Shown: positions 21,032 through 33,212, counted from the first letter of the stretch. The stretch is DNA of 64,000 nucleotides from Omphalotus guepiniiformis (GCA_028554645.1 JAQOOI010000038.1:62001-126000); one strand, 5' to 3'. Program-made: numbers and translations. The notes: a model not told the origin generated them from the sequence alone.

Positions 21032-22609
21032 ATGCCTGATGAAGGAAATAATGCTACTGCTGGACCTGCTGGTCAAGGGCGAAACCCACAGCAGCAGAGA
21101 CAACCAAATAATGATGAGGCTGCGGCGAATCGAAATCCTGGAGGAAATCGGCCGCGCCGACCTCAACAAACTGAAGTAGTAGATGCATACTTACGAGAGC
21201 TACCTGCTGAGGTGCTCGCCGAAGTACAAAACGAGCAGTTACCGAAAGTCTCAAAGAAGGCACCCATATTTGATAGAGATCGTCCTGAGAAACTTGCAGG
21301 ATGGCTCGAGGACTTAGAGGAAATCTTTAGGACTTTAAATATCAGATCTGAGATGGCGAAGATCCATCTAGCCTTGAAATACATGACTTATGAGACGAGA
21401 AAGGAGCTAGCTACGCTTGATGCAGCTTCAGGAAATGATTGGGAAACATTTAGAGTTGCCTTGCTTGACTGCTATCCGGATTCTAGTGATAAGGACGGAT
21501 ATGGCTCGAAGCAGAGGCTCATGAGTGTAATTGAAAAGTACATGCTAGTGCCATCTGGTCAACTAGAGAAGCTTTTGGCCTTCTCGAGGGCGTATCAGAT
21601 TGAAGCAAAGAAGTTAATGAGTGGACATGCTGTCATCTCGAACTTCGAGGCAGTACAAGGATATCTAGCTGCTCTAGAAGAACAGTTTAGAAAGAGAGTT
21701 ATTCGAAAGTTATCAACTAATGGTACTGGAGAAGGGGTTCGTCGAAGAGATGATCCTTGGACTCTAGAGCAAGTTGTAAAAGCTGCAAAAGCTGTATGTG
21801 CTATTCCTCCTGAGGAATTATATGATGTAGGAGCGAGTTGGAGCCTACCAGGTGTCATAAACACTGGAGCTAGACCCCTCTCGAGCCGACCATCTATGAC
21901 TGACAGGTTAACTGCTATAAAGCAGGAAGAAGCACAGAATGAGTGGGAACGAAAGATTTCGTACACAGTAGATGATAACGAGACGAAAATTAAGACCATT
22001 CACCAGAAGCTAGACACTATGACGAACCAGAATCAAGAGATGATGAAGTCCTTGATAAGGATGGTACAAATGTCAAGTAGAAACACTGGAAATATGGGTC
22101 TAGCGTCTTCGACGAATGTTGGTATGTCGTCTATGCCTAACAGAGGACTTCTGGACACGAGTAGAGTTATGCCTGCCCGTGATCTAGCTTGTTTCATGTG
22201 TGGAGGCAGAGGACATGGTTCACAAGACTGTCCAGCTCAACATCACTTTGTAAGTAAGGGATGGATGAAGCGAAATGCGAGGAATAGATGGGAACTAAAG
22301 GATGGTTCACCACTTCCTTGGATAAATGAAGGAGATAAAGAGACTAGGAAGGAAAAGATTGAGAAAATTGCAAAAGAGAAGGGATGGGATGTAGAAGTCC
22401 ACCCAGATCAGTTCTTATATGAAGTAGAATCTATGCCAAATGCATACCAGGTGCAGCTGCACGAAGCTAGCCCCCTGGGAATGGAAAATAATGAAGTTGA
22501 TACATTGGCTGTACAAGTACTTGAACAGCTAGAAAGGATGGGAGTTGAGTATAAGGCCTTGTCTGATGGACAAGTGTCTATAAACACTCCTGGAGGTTCG
22601 AAAAACTAA
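21032..22609 (+). CDS. Element B Gag (capsid and zinc knuckle)
   Basis: This is structural Gag. The first in-frame ATG is 21,032; the frame is open from about 20,780 without an ATG, so a longer spliced or non-ATG form is possible. It has an acidic or low-complexity N-terminus (Gln/Asn/Pro), then a retrotransposon capsid-type helical domain (PEKLAGWLEDLEEIFRTLNI, about 21,280-21,340; WETFRVALLDCYPDS, about 21,450). A CCHC zinc knuckle CFMCGGRGHGSQDC lies at about 22,190-22,235, followed by a 120-residue tail. It stops with TAA at 22,607. The next ORF (protease) lies in the -1 frame, nine bases on. It is intact, unlike A's gag. Confidence 0.85.
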   Translation: MPDEGNNATAGPAGQGRNPQQQRQPNNDEAAANRNPGGNRPRRPQQTEVVDAYLRELPAEVLAEVQNEQLPKVSKKAPIFDRDRPEKLAGWLEDLEEIFRTLNIRSEMAKIHLALKYMTYETRKELATLDAASGNDWETFRVALLDCYPDSSDKDGYGSKQRLMSVIEKYMLVPSGQLEKLLAFSRAYQIEAKKLMSGHAVISNFEAVQGYLAALEEQFRKRVIRKLSTNGTGEGVRRRDDPWTLEQVVKAAKAVCAIPPEELYDVGASWSLPGVINTGARPLSSRPSMTDRLTAIKQEEAQNEWERKISYTVDDNETKIKTIHQKLDTMTNQNQEMMKSLIRMVQMSSRNTGNMGLASSTNVGMSSMPNRGLLDTSRVMPARDLACFMCGGRGHGSQDCPAQHHFVSKGWMKRNARNRWELKDGSPLPWINEGDKETRKEKIEKIAKEKGWDVEVHPDQFLYEVESMPNAYQVQLHEASPLGMENNEVDTLAVQVLEQLERMGVEYKALSDGQVSINTPGGSKN

Positions 22610-22617
22610 TACTTTCG

Positions 22618-23970
22618 ATGAAGGAGTTTAAACAGGTGCTAGTTGGTGCAAAGAAGTTACCTAGCCCTGTTCCCAGCAAAGCTCCGGAGGAAGATAATGC
22701 TGGAAAGACGTCTAGACGCCTCGAAGTGGTGCTAGAGCGTCCTAAGAACTTTAATCGACACTTGTATAAACCCATAAACATGACGGATGAGTCGTTGGAA
22801 ACCCCTGAGCCCGAATTAGGCAAAGAGGCGCCCGCGCATAACGTCCCGGAAACGAAAAACTTAAATAAAAGACCATTTGATAACATAAAGCCTATTGAGA
22901 GACGAATCCAACCACCAAAAGAGGGTCTAGAAACATCCCCAGTGACCGCTAGAACACCTAGTGCGGATATAGAAGAGTCTCGAGGCTCGGCGAAGAAGAA
23001 AGTAACATTTGATTTGCCTAAGGGACCTGAATACAAACTACAAAGTGGTGTGTACAGGCCTGGGGTTGCTGAAGAAGTTGCAACGAAGATATTAAAGAGT
23101 GAAATACCTATAAGTATGGAAGAAGTAATTGCTATTTCCCCTACTTTGCAGAAAATATTGAATAGAAAGACTAAGAATAGTCGAGTATATAAGAGGCCTC
23201 TAAAGGCATTTGTACAAGAGATTAGAGACGAGGAAAACCCAGAAGACACTGATCTACCTGAGGATTCTATCTCTTTGCCATATGACACTCAAGTAGTGGA
23301 TATTGATGATCTAGCATGGGGAGACTGCTTTGTACAGGTCCTCGAAGGCTCGAGCGGCTTGCAAACAGGATCTTTAGTCCATGTAGATGTTGTAGAACAA
23401 TATCTCGAAGATGTTCCGCCGTCTGAACGAGGAAAGATTATCATTGTAGCCAGACCAAGTGATAGTCTGCGAGTTATCTTTCCTGATATTAATAAACAAG
23501 GGCCAGTCGAGTGTATACTTGACAGTGGGTCTCAAATAGTATCAATGGACACGGATATAGCAATGGGACTAGGTCTAGCCTGGGATCCAAAGACTGTTAT
23601 CCATATGCAAAGTGCTAGTGGACAGCTAAGCCCAACCAGGGGTCTAGCTAGGAACGTACCGTTTACCTTTGGTGAAATAGTCGTTTATATGCAGATTCAT
23701 GTGATGGATAAAGCTCCATATAAAGTTCTGTTGGGAAGACCCTTCGATGTTTTAACAGAAAGTAATATTAAGACAAATAAGGATGGAAGTCAAGAATTAA
23801 CGATTCGAGACCCTAATTCTGGCATGACCTGCACAATGGGAACATATGAACGAGGCAGAGGTATTGGACCAAAGCCTGAAGGAGAAGAAAAACTTACACC
23901 AGCTACCCAAAAAGCTGCAGAAGAGGAAAGAAGTCCACAAGATGGAAATTTTCAATCCTCGAAGATCTGA
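22618..23970 (+). CDS. Element B protease ORF
   Basis: The 450-residue frame starts at an ATG nine bases after gag's stop. The first half is charged and Pro-rich. The retroviral-type aspartyl protease core is in the second half: CILDSGSQIVS (about 23,510; active-site D-S-G) and YKVLLGRPFDVL (about 23,720-23,755; second conserved Gly-Arg/flap region). It processes Gag-Pol. It ends TGA at 23,968, overlapping the pol frame, which is open in -1 relative to it; an AAATTTT slippery heptamer at 23,946-23,952 sits in the overlap. The frame is also open a short way upstream of the ATG, so expression from gag could be by -1 shifting or by reinitiation. Confidence 0.8.
   Translation: MKEFKQVLVGAKKLPSPVPSKAPEEDNAGKTSRRLEVVLERPKNFNRHLYKPINMTDESLETPEPELGKEAPAHNVPETKNLNKRPFDNIKPIERRIQPPKEGLETSPVTARTPSADIEESRGSAKKKVTFDLPKGPEYKLQSGVYRPGVAEEVATKILKSEIPISMEEVIAISPTLQKILNRKTKNSRVYKRPLKAFVQEIRDEENPEDTDLPEDSISLPYDTQVVDIDDLAWGDCFVQVLEGSSGLQTGSLVHVDVVEQYLEDVPPSERGKIIIVARPSDSLRVIFPDINKQGPVECILDSGSQIVSMDTDIAMGLGLAWDPKTVIHMQSASGQLSPTRGLARNVPFTFGEIVVYMQIHVMDKAPYKVLLGRPFDVLTESNIKTNKDGSQELTIRDPNSGMTCTMGTYERGRGIGPKPEGEEKLTPATQKAAEEERSPQDGNFQSSKI
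23946..23952 (+). promoter_or_regulatory. Putative -1 ribosomal frameshift site, protease to pol (element B)
   Basis: A AAT TTT in the protease frame fits X XXY YYZ exactly, 16 nt before the protease stop. Slipping back one base enters the frame that runs uninterrupted into reverse transcriptase. Confidence 0.65.
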
Positions 23971-26780
23971 CAGGCCATCAGGGAGAGGTTGCTGTAAGTA
24001 TTGGCCTAGGAGAAGATGGTAGATATGAAATAACTGGGTATAGACTGCCTGATGAGGAGACATTCTCTGATCATGAGAAGGCTGAGGCATATGTATATGC
24101 ATCTCGAGCTAGCATTGAAGAGAGTGATCCCAAGGCTGCCCTTATGCTTAAAAGCTACATGAAGAAGGAAATAACCGAAGATAATTGCAAGGTATATTGT
24201 ACTTGGCGTGAAGCTAAGGTACAGGATGAGAAAGTACCTTCGAGACCTGCGTATGAGGGTCTCGAGGCAGCTACTGTATTCAATACGGCTGCTCGAACTG
24301 AGAAAATGGTTCGGCGAGTGCCAAACTTACACTGTAGGATCCTACCTCGTGGAAGTAAGGCTAGATTTCGAAAACCGTTTGCAGTATTTGGCAGTAAGTA
24401 TAAACCGGTGGCAATAAAAGTGAAACCAGTAAAAACTACGCTTCCAGAAGAGTTCAGGATAGAAAGGCACATAACTGGTGACCCGCTAGAAGGGATGCCG
24501 ACTTTGTCACCAAATCCACCGGACTTCACACCTGGAGAACGTTATAATGAAGAAAGAAAATCTATTATTGAGAAGAATCATGATGAAGACTTCTTATGGC
24601 CAGAAGAAATGAAGCTAGTACATCACTTAATGAAGGTACAAGAGAAAGGTTTCGCATGGGAAGCTTCGGAAGGGGGAACTTTCAAGACCGAGTTCTTTCC
24701 ACCTGTTAAATTTCCTGTTATACCACATACTCCATGGGTCGAGAGGAATATACCTATTCCGCCCGGGATCTATGGAGATGTATGCAAAATAATTAAAGAT
24801 AAGATTGATTCTGGGGTCTACGAACCCTCGAGCTCCTCTTATAGATCCAGATGGTTCTGTGTTTTGAAGAAGGATGGCAAAAGTTTACGGCTAGTACACA
24901 GTCTAGAACCGTTAAATAAGGTCACAATTCAACACTCAGGCATACCTCCTGCTACAGCTGATATAGCTAGAAGCTTTGCAGGCAGATCTTGTATTGGACT
25001 GCTAGATGTATTTGTAGGCTATGATGAAAGGCTCGTAGATGAGGGATCTAGGGATTTGACGACGTTTCAAACTCCTTTTGGCCCTCACCGACTTGTAAAA
25101 CTACCAATGGGTTGGACTAACTCAGTACCAATCTATCATGATGATATCACTTATATATTGAAAGAAGAAATTCCACACATAACGAGACCCTATATAGATG
25201 ATGTTCCAGTGAAAGGACCGTCTACTAGGTATGAGCTCGAAGGTGGAGGATACGAAACAATTCCTGAGAACAGTGGAATTAGAAGATTTGTATGGGAACA
25301 CATGCAAAATATGAATAGAATTGTTCAACGAATGAAACATGCTGGAGGAACCTTCTCAGGACCTAAAGCATTCATTTGCTGCGCAGAAGGAAATGTTGTG
25401 GGACATAGAGTCTCGTATGAGGGTGAATTACCTGAAGAAAAGATGGCTAAGACCATTTTGTCATGGGATGCAACTCAATGGACGAAGCGTACACACGTTA
25501 AATCATTCTTGGGGACTGCAGGACAACTCAGGATGTTCATTAAAGACTATGCAAAGAAGGCTAGACCCCTCACGAGGTTGACTAGTTCACAAGTTCCCTT
25601 TGAGATAGGAGAAAAAGAGTTAGAAGCCGTCGAGCTATTAAAAGAAGGCATTAGACATGCTCCTGCATTGAAACCAATTGATTATTCGTTGTCTAGCGGC
25701 ATTACTCTAGCAGTGGATACATCATGGATGGCTGTAGGATATTATTTATACCAAAGGGATCCTAATGATCCTAAGAAGAAGTTTTATAACTACTTTGGAT
25801 CTATAACATTAAATGAACGAGAAGCAAGGTTCTCACAGCCTAAAAGAGAGTTATATGGGCTCAAGCTCGCGCTAGCCCATACTTACTACCAAACTTATGG
25901 TTGTAGGGATCTAACTGTAGAAACAGATGCTAGCTACATAAAAGGGATGTTAGATAACCCAAGTAGTGGCCCAAATGCAACTATTAATCATTGGATTGAA
26001 GAAATAAGAAAGTATCACTTTGAATTGGTACATATCAAGGGGTCTATACATGGACCTGATGGACTATCTAGACCACCACCGGGTAGTGAACCAACAGAGA
26101 GATTACCTGCTGAAGAGGAAGATTATCTAGATGAAGATGATGGGGAACCATTGCGATTTCGTCAGGAAGATGAGAATGAGCAGGGCCCTTATGACTTTGA
26201 AGACTTTAAGCATGAGATAGACTCTAGAGGTGGATACTTACAGGGTCTAGCCTTGTCAGTAGAAGACTTCGAAGATGATATTCAAGAATTAATTGAAGAA
26301 GAACGAAGATTCGCCTACTGGCGAGAACACATACTATTTGAACAAGGAAAGACTCTAGACCAGTTTGCACAGGTTCTAGTAGCTCCTGAATCGACAGAAG
26401 AATGGAAACATGATCATCCTTATATGGAAGAACATAGAACTACCATAGGGATTGAGCTAGATCGACTGCTACCGAGAATAAAAGAGTTCTTAATGCATCC
26501 TGAATCGGATATGCTGGATGAGATGGATGCTCGAGCTCGAAAGAAATTTCTTTCGAAGGCGTCTCGATACTTCGTCGACAAGAAAGGACGTATGTATCGA
26601 AGAAATGATGAAGTTGGTGGACAACATCAGCTGATAGTTGAGAAAGAACGCCGTATGTATATCCTGCATAGTGCTCATGATCATTTGGGACACAAAGGAA
26701 TGTATGCTACGAAGGCTGTGATAGAAAAGAGGTTCTGGTGGCCAGAACTGGAGCGAGATGTCAACTGGTTCGTGAAAACG
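23952..26780 (+). CDS. Element B Pol, first part: RT, RNase H, integrase zinc-finger start
   Basis: Reverse transcriptase: SSYRSRWFCVLKKDGKSLRLV (about 24,840-24,900), LLDVFVGYDERLVDE, and the catalytic RPYIDDVPVKGP (Y-I-D-D, about 25,185-25,220). RNase H: ITLAVDTSWMAVGYYLYQ, KRELYGLKLAL, LTVETDASYIKGML, ending HGPDGLSRPP (about 25,700-26,090). Then a linker and the integrase HHCC zinc finger, of which only H-x3-H (HDHLGHKGMYATK) and FWWPELERDVNWFVKT remain before the KDZ insertion at 26,781. The first ATG in this frame is 24,144; the frame is open from the slippery site, which I use as the start. The continuation is 41,163-42,401. The divergence of the RT fingers and palm motifs from yeast Ty3 is marked. 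Confidence 0.85.
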
Positions 26781-27181
26781 ATAAAATGCAACCAGTCTAG
26801 TTCAAAACTTGTCGGTAAAGCCCTAAACAATTGAACTCGTGCTACTATTGAATGAACTTGCCGTAACATATACCCCCACTCTCTTTTTAAACTGTGCGTA
26901 ATTGAACTTGTTATTTGAACTTCATTTGAACTTAGCAATTGAACATGACCTTACATAATGAAATGAACTTGAATAGAATGAACTCGATAATTGCACTTAA
27001 ACAAATTGAACTCAGGAATTAAACTTCAAATGAACTTGCATCAAATGAACTCGACAATTGAACTTATATAAAATGAACTTGACATTTGAACTTACATAAA
27101 TTGAACTCAATATGAACTTTAAATGAACTTCGCAATTTGAACTTGAAAGTAGAACTTGACATATTGAACTATTATGTATAA
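26781..27181 (+). repeat. KDZ left terminal inverted repeat and subterminal TTGAACT array
   Basis: The TIR is followed by more than 20 copies of TTGAACT/ATGAACT spaced about 10-25 bp over 350 bp, reading inwards. These are probably transposase-binding sites. Confidence 0.85.
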
Positions 27182-27259
27182 AGCGAACCGACACTGCAAA
27201 TGAGCTCATCGTCAAACTGTTAGATGACCCGGAGTAACCAAACGAACCACAACCATTGA

Positions 27260-29750
27260 TCACCTTCGTCTTCGTTTTGACGGCCGCGTTGGAGGGACAT
27301 GCAAGCCTCTTAAATTCCCAAATTCGTCGCGTTCTACAACCTTGCCACTCGCCTCGTCAACCTCTACAAATCCCAGCCCGGGTACCCAATTGAGTATGAC
27401 GTCTTCACCTTGAATCTCCTCTGTCGGACGATATCGCCTCCAACTCCTGGGTGGTTCTTTGCTCCATAGTGTTTCCTCATCCCAGTTCCAATCCCACGCT
27501 GATTTCTTTGAGCTTCCGTCTGTTTCCGTGGCCGGTTCATCGACCTTTCGTCCGCGCTTATTAGTGGGGGGAGGAGCCGAAGGTGGCGCATCCTGCTCCG
27601 AAGTACGCGTTTGTCGTGATGAACGTCGTAAGTCCCCTGGTAAAGTGACCTTCCCCTTTTGCTTTTTACCCCTCGACGTTACCTCCACCTGACTTGAGTT
27701 CCCACCAACACCCCCACCTTCACTGTGTGGTTCTCGCCCCTGTTGCTCCTCTACCTGTGCCTCCTTAACTACTTCCTTTTGGTCCGAGACATTTGCCTTG
27801 TCTTCCGCAGGCACGATCTGAACCGGCGTCCTCTCGCCGTCGTGTACCGCAGCCCCAGCCTGGTCACCCTCGTCTTGCCCTTGTGGAACCACTTCATGTT
27901 CATCATTTCCCTCCACCACGGCACTAACACTTTCGTCCCGCTGTTGTTGAGAACTTATTCCACGTGTTCCAGTATCCGCCTGTGCATACAACTGCACTGC
28001 CACTGACCGAGATCCAACCCCGACATTGCCCGACTCAGCCGCCAATCGTTCCTCCTCCTCATAGTCTCCACTCTCCGGGGTAAGGACTTCCTCTCCTGCA
28101 TGCATACCATCCTCGTCGACTACGGCCTGCGCCGACAGGCGGCCTTGGATCGTGATCTTGTCGTAGAACCTAAACGGCATCACTGCCTCCGTGTGTGAGT
28201 GTTTTTGTAGGAAGGTGTTAACCTCCACAATGTCACTCAGTGCCATAGTCTCCCTCCCTGCCATTACCCTCGGCATCTTGTACCTCGACGTGTCGTAATA
28301 TAGCTCCGGATGTTCACATATGTCGGACCATGGAATGCTAGGCATTTCCGAATCTTTCGGCCAGCTATGTTCTTGGACCCAGTCAGCACCACGACAGATA
28401 TTGAAAGGTAATGCACCCACCCCAGAGCTCGGAAAAATAAGTGCTATATAGTTCGACCTGGTCCTTTCCGGTCAACTCTGTTAAGTCTGAGCAAGGGAAC
28501 ACCGGTAACCCTGCAGCGTTCCGAGGTATGTCGAATGCCGGAGGCTTTGGCGGTTCCTTGGTAGCTAATGGAGAATTAGTTTTTTCGATATCGTGAGCTC
28601 GCGAGGACGTACTCAGGAATTTACCTGCCCACGAAGCATATCTTTCTAGGTAGCTTGAGTCGTCAACCCACGCATGTTCATCCGGCTTAGAAGCAGGATC
28701 AATAGACACCCTTGTAAATCCTATCAGCACTGGTAACCTTGACCAATGAAACCCACTCACAAGCTTGCACGTGCCCCTTCAGGAGTCATGTATGCAACCA
28801 TTAATTGCATGCTGACTTCGCCTATGCGTTTCGAGTCTCGAACAGCACCTAGCGTGCTTATTGCGGCCCTCAAAAACTTCCGTCGGTTCCTAAGTACCAT
28901 CATATGCGTAAACGCAGAGCCGAGATGATATGTGCCAGGAACTTACTCATCGGTGTCTTCACTATACTCCTCTGCCTTCTTCTCGAACTTTCCTCGGGCC
29001 TCGCCAACATACAAGTCAGAGACTGCCTGCTGAAAACACGCCCCGTTATTTGTAACGCCAGACTCTCGACGCTCCTTAGCCCTGGCCTGAATTTTTTTTT
29101 TGTTTTCACAAATGAACAACTCCCGGCCAGTTATGCGCGTCTGAAACGAAAAGAAAACCGACGATGCCTTGGTGCAGTGACAGGAGCTTGGAGACGCCAC
29201 CTTCCTACTAGATTGGGTGGGGGTGGCCAAACCCGCGTTCATAGCTGGAGTGGGTGGTATCGAACTTGGAAGTTCAGTCTGTCTCTTGTACCTACGCATG
29301 CGGTAATTCTTGAACATGCCCTTGATATTCTAGGTAAGTCTGTCGTCAGTGCTGGGCATACCACAGAAACAACATATCATACCTCGAGCAGGGCAGTCTG
29401 GGCCCTCACGGACTCAAACTCTGGCGCCTCACGAAGGATTCTGACGGAAACGTCATTGGACCACTCCTGCAGCTGATCATTTTTCTTTCGATAGCGCCTG
29501 CTAAGGTCATCGTTGGCGTCCAAATACTCCTTCCATAATGGTAAAAACATCGAGACCCGTGCTTTTTGCGATTCACTCAGCAATCCTTTGGCACCTTTCG
29601 CAGACGGAATAGCTGCATTGTGACAGGTCTGTTATTTGAAAAACGAGATTCAAGGTAAGAAAACTCACTGTTTGTATCCAACGGTGCATTCAGAAGTGCC
29701 GTGACAGCTGGGCCATCTGGGCTATCTGTGGCATCAGGAGAGGGACTCAT
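27260..29750 (-). CDS. KDZ cargo gene 1, unknown function, spliced
   Basis: The start is an ATG at 29,750 (MSPSPDATDSPDGP). The first intron fits from 29,667 to a CAG near 29,610. The next exon carries VSMFLPLWKEYLDANDDLSRR and KKNDQLQEWSNDV (helical, charged). Later exons contain RRYKRQTELP, ITGRELFICENKKK, RRESGVTNNGACFQQAVSDL (about 29,000) and KFLRAAISTLGAVRDSKRIG (about 28,850). The 3' exon (about 28,420-27,260) contains FNICRGADWVQEHSW, then a long acidic and Gln/Glu-rich segment, a basic patch, and ends PPTRPSKRRRR, which resembles a nuclear localisation signal. I do not know this family; similar proteins are common beside transposons in mushroom genomes. One exon junction near 28,420 needs a frame change I could not explain by a good intron, so a lesion is possible. 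Confidence 0.6.
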
Positions 29751-30127
29751 GGTTTTCAGTACGCGACAGGTCCTTGAACGAACTTGAAGAAAGGTATTGC
29801 ACAGAAAAGAGAAGTTTATTTCTGGAAGAATCATGTACCGGCCTGAAACAGATTGCTGTAGGGTCGCACGTCTCTCAGGTCTACCTCCATTTCTTCCATT
29901 CATCTAGGTTCATCCATGGATCTTTGGCCGAGCTCTACAATCAACTCTTCAGGGTCTCCATGTTTGTTTGCCCTCTTGTTTTTATAAGATATTAATATTT
30001 GTTGGTTTAATCTTTATTCTTCATTTAATCCCTTTTCTGGCGTACATGTAACTTTATTTCAACTGCGCTTCTCTTTCTCAAGTCCATTTTCAGCGTCACC
30101 TCTCCCCCTCACCCACTTATTATTACC

Positions 30128-31126
30128 ATGCGCAAGGAAGCCTATGTTGCACGCTACGGCGAAGTAGCATTGATCTACGACGGCAACAAGCATACAATGG
30201 CCACTGCTATTGAGCGAGACTTTCGGCGCTGGCTCCTTCCTATTACTCCACGTCCCTGCATATCAGGGGAACTTGTGCTTGACACTGGCGACAGAGATAT
30301 TGCCAACATTGGTCGTTGGTACCGACCGGTGAAATAACTTTTTTTTTTTCGCCAGTGTTGCATGCTGAGTGCGTCGTAAATTAGGTCCTCGTTGAGGGTC
30401 GAAAGTCCTTCTATGTGAACCGCTCGTACGTTACAGACACCAACCTCCAACAGAGTCACTCCCACCTCTTCCAAAAAGGCCAAATCGCTGACTTAATCCG
30501 TTATCGGGAACAACTCAACAATCCCGCCCCCAAGAACTGTGATGACCTTAGCAGCGATGCGAAAACCCGTTCCACCAGATCCCGAGTACGCCAGCATCCC
30601 TATGATACTTCCAGACGTGGCATGGCAACGTCGTCCATGACAGCCACCTCACCAGCCACCTCACCAGCCACTTCATCATCACCGGCACATATAAAACCCA
30701 GGCCTCGCTATAGGGCTGCTACCGCTCAAAATTTCGAATCCTCGACTTCGAGTCTGGGGGGATCCCAAACCTCAGACGATATCTGTACCCAGGTCACTCT
30801 CCGTTTTTGGCTTCACGTGAGTGTCCTCCATGCCTCAGGTTCATTTGCGCAATGGCTAAATCACCTCACAGAATGGCCAGCCTGCCAAGCGGGTCATTGC
30901 GACAAGCAGTGGTATGCGCTTCTCGCTCGACTCCCATAAAATCCTACTTGCAGGCAAGGGTATCGAGCTACCTGACAGATTCGAGGTGTCAAAGAAGGAT
31001 GCGGTCGACTGGACTCCGATAACCTGGGCCACTGACTTGAAAGTAGGGTCAGGCGATTTGCTGTTATTCCGTAAGATAGGCGTGACAACTACCCCAGGAT
31101 GGTTTGAAGCCATTCAACAGTTTTAA
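30128..31126 (+). CDS. KDZ cargo gene 2, unknown function, spliced
   Basis: This is divergent from cargo gene 1, 378 bp away, so the two may share a promoter region. The ATG at 30,128 gives MRKEAYVARYGEVALIY. One intron runs from the GTGAAATAAC at about 30,326 to a TTAG near 30,384, joining IGRWYRP to VLVEGRKSFYVNRSYV. A second runs from GTGAGT near 30,820 to ACAG near 30,871, joining FWLH to NGQPAKRVIATSSGMRFSL. The C-terminal part has IELPDRFEVSKKDAVDWTPITW and ends GWFEAIQQF before TAA at 31,124. The middle is a Ser/Thr/Pro-rich linker with a TSPATSPATSSSPA repeat. No family is recognised and no catalytic motif is seen. Confidence 0.6.
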
Positions 31127-32134
31127 TACACGAACTTTGAGATACACAGTCTTTAAAATTATTCTTCGAAAATTCGTATTCTACAACATCACAATAGTCT
31201 AGAATTACAAGAAGTACACTCGTTCAGTTATCCACAGTGTCTTAGATGTCAGGAAACTTACTTGTGGAGCAATTGCGTAGATTTTTTTTCTATTCCAATC
31301 TTGTCGTTTGTTCGCGGATCGGAGATACAGATCGACGCATAAGGACAGCCAGCCATTGGCCTCTATTGGCCCAGTCCACGCGTAGCCGATAGGCGGTAGA
31401 CCATACGACAACGAGTTACGAAAGGGTCGGGAGGTATACAAGAGCCAGGAGCGCGGGCCCCTCAGCTCCAAATGCGGAACGGCAATACATAATGCCACTC
31501 AGACATTCGCTCAAACAACGCGTAATCGTTGAGTAGCAAACCACACGAAGTGGTTGCGACAGGCTCAGAATCTATGATCACTGAGAGAATCTACGAGTAC
31601 GACAGGACGCGTACGCTTGTCAACAATCACATAACCAAACAAGAACCCATGTGACAGATGCTGTTGGCAAACAATTGCAAAGCATCGTTACAGCGCAATT
31701 TTGAACTTCTTGACTTCGTCTAGTTACTGTCCTTAGTCTCCTGTGTATTGCTTACGACCAGCTCACGACTATAGTGTCGTCGAGTCACAAACAACTACGG
31801 TTGTTTTGCATACGACTTACTGCCGTAATCCCTTTCCCTATCCGCCGACCACAGCGCACTGTGGACATTTGAAATTCGTTTTTTTGGTGTTTCACTTTCG
31901 AAAGGGACGGGATGGGAGGGACGTGGAGGCGAGATCCTCATCGTGCAGAGGTATTCCCTTCTAGCTAAACTGCTTTGTCGTTGCTCATTGGTGAACCATT
32001 TGTCGGGTAAGTGGTCAACTTTACAGCTCTATTTCTTCGTGCTAGAGATCTTGATCGAATTCTTCCCTGCATAGTGATCGTATAAGGATGGATGGCCTTT
32101 GTTGCCATGCAAGTCTTCCAAGGCTCTTCGAGGC
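31127..32134. other. KDZ intergenic stretch, about 1 kb
   Basis: No supported gene. A CAAT/TATA-poor region leads into cargo gene 3; short frames here show no family features. Confidence 0.4.
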
Positions 32135-32992
32135 ATGAGCGTCAATCCTACTCCCCACAACCAGCCCGTGGACTATGGCCGCTTTCTTGAAAGTACCCTC
32201 AAAGCTTATATTCATGATCTACCTGGACCCCCCCACCCCATCAGACAGGATCCTGGCTGCATTATCATGCGCTGGACTGACCTCGGTCGTAAAAACTACA
32301 CACATATTGCAACTTGTGTTCGTTATGTAGGTTTGATGTATTCTTCCATGCACTCCACTCTGACCTCTATCATACAGTGCGTGAATCCTGACCATGCCGC
32401 CGAAATCTGTCAAAGTGCAGTTCGCCAGAGATTCGAGTTTTCACGTCTACAACGTTGCTTGCTCGCCACCCTGGTAGTCTTCTATGAACGCTATGCTGTC
32501 GAGCCCTGGTCCTTGACCCATCGTCCATCCGACTGCTTAAAAAGTTGTGTGCCAATGGGCCCTCTACCACCACCCCAGCCTCTTCGCGCATTTCTCAGGG
32601 GCCTACAACGATTGGCAATTAGTACCTTCTGCACCTTTGCCACGATTCCAGGCATGCCGAAGCTTATCAAAGTGTGTGCGCGTCCGCGCATGATATCAGT
32701 GCAGACACGTATTGATCGAGTCCGAGTGCTCCCTCTTGCTGCTGGTACGTTTGTTCGTTCTTCTGATGATGTTGTCTGATACTGAGTCTCTATAGCACCA
32801 GCAACGACTGCCATATTGAGAAACGTCGAAGCTAATGCCGTCACCCCAGCAGCGGCGGGGCCTTCTCAAGATGAAGTTGATGACACCATCGACGTATTGG
32901 AGATGATGGAGGGAAGCTACGATATTGATATGTCGTACATTAACAATGTCATTGCTGACCATGAGGTTATTGACCTTACCGGCGATGATTGA
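32135..32992 (+). CDS. KDZ cargo gene 3, unknown function, C-terminal SUMO-interaction-like motif
   Basis: The frame is open from about 32,099, with the first ATG at 32,135 (MSVNPTPHNQPVDYG). Blocks such as LESTLKAYIHDLPGP, CIIMRWTDLGRKNYTHIATC and CLLATLVVFYERYAVEPW suggest a small alpha-helical protein. The first exon ends near 32,743, where GTACGT precedes a 53-nt intron ending TATAG at about 32,797; the second exon is acidic (DEVDDTIDVLEMMEG) and ends VIDLTGDD before TGA at 32,990. VIDLT followed by acidic residues matches the consensus of SUMO-interaction motifs. The family is not recognised. It precedes cargo gene 4 by 220 bp in the same orientation. Confidence 0.55.
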
Positions 32993-33212
32993 GGCGATGA
33001 TTGATGGGATTCATAGAACAATGCTGACACATTGTATTCAGAGCTCTGTGGGTTAGGTTGCTTAGGGATCCTGGCCGAAAGTTGCGCTCGTAGTCGTTAA
33101 TCTGTAGTGCATGTATGGGTCTTCCGGGTGAGCAGGAGCTGAAGTAATATGTATGCTCTTGTTTGTTTTATTTGTTAAGCTTGTTCAACTTCGACCTTGC
33201 ATCTTCTCCATC

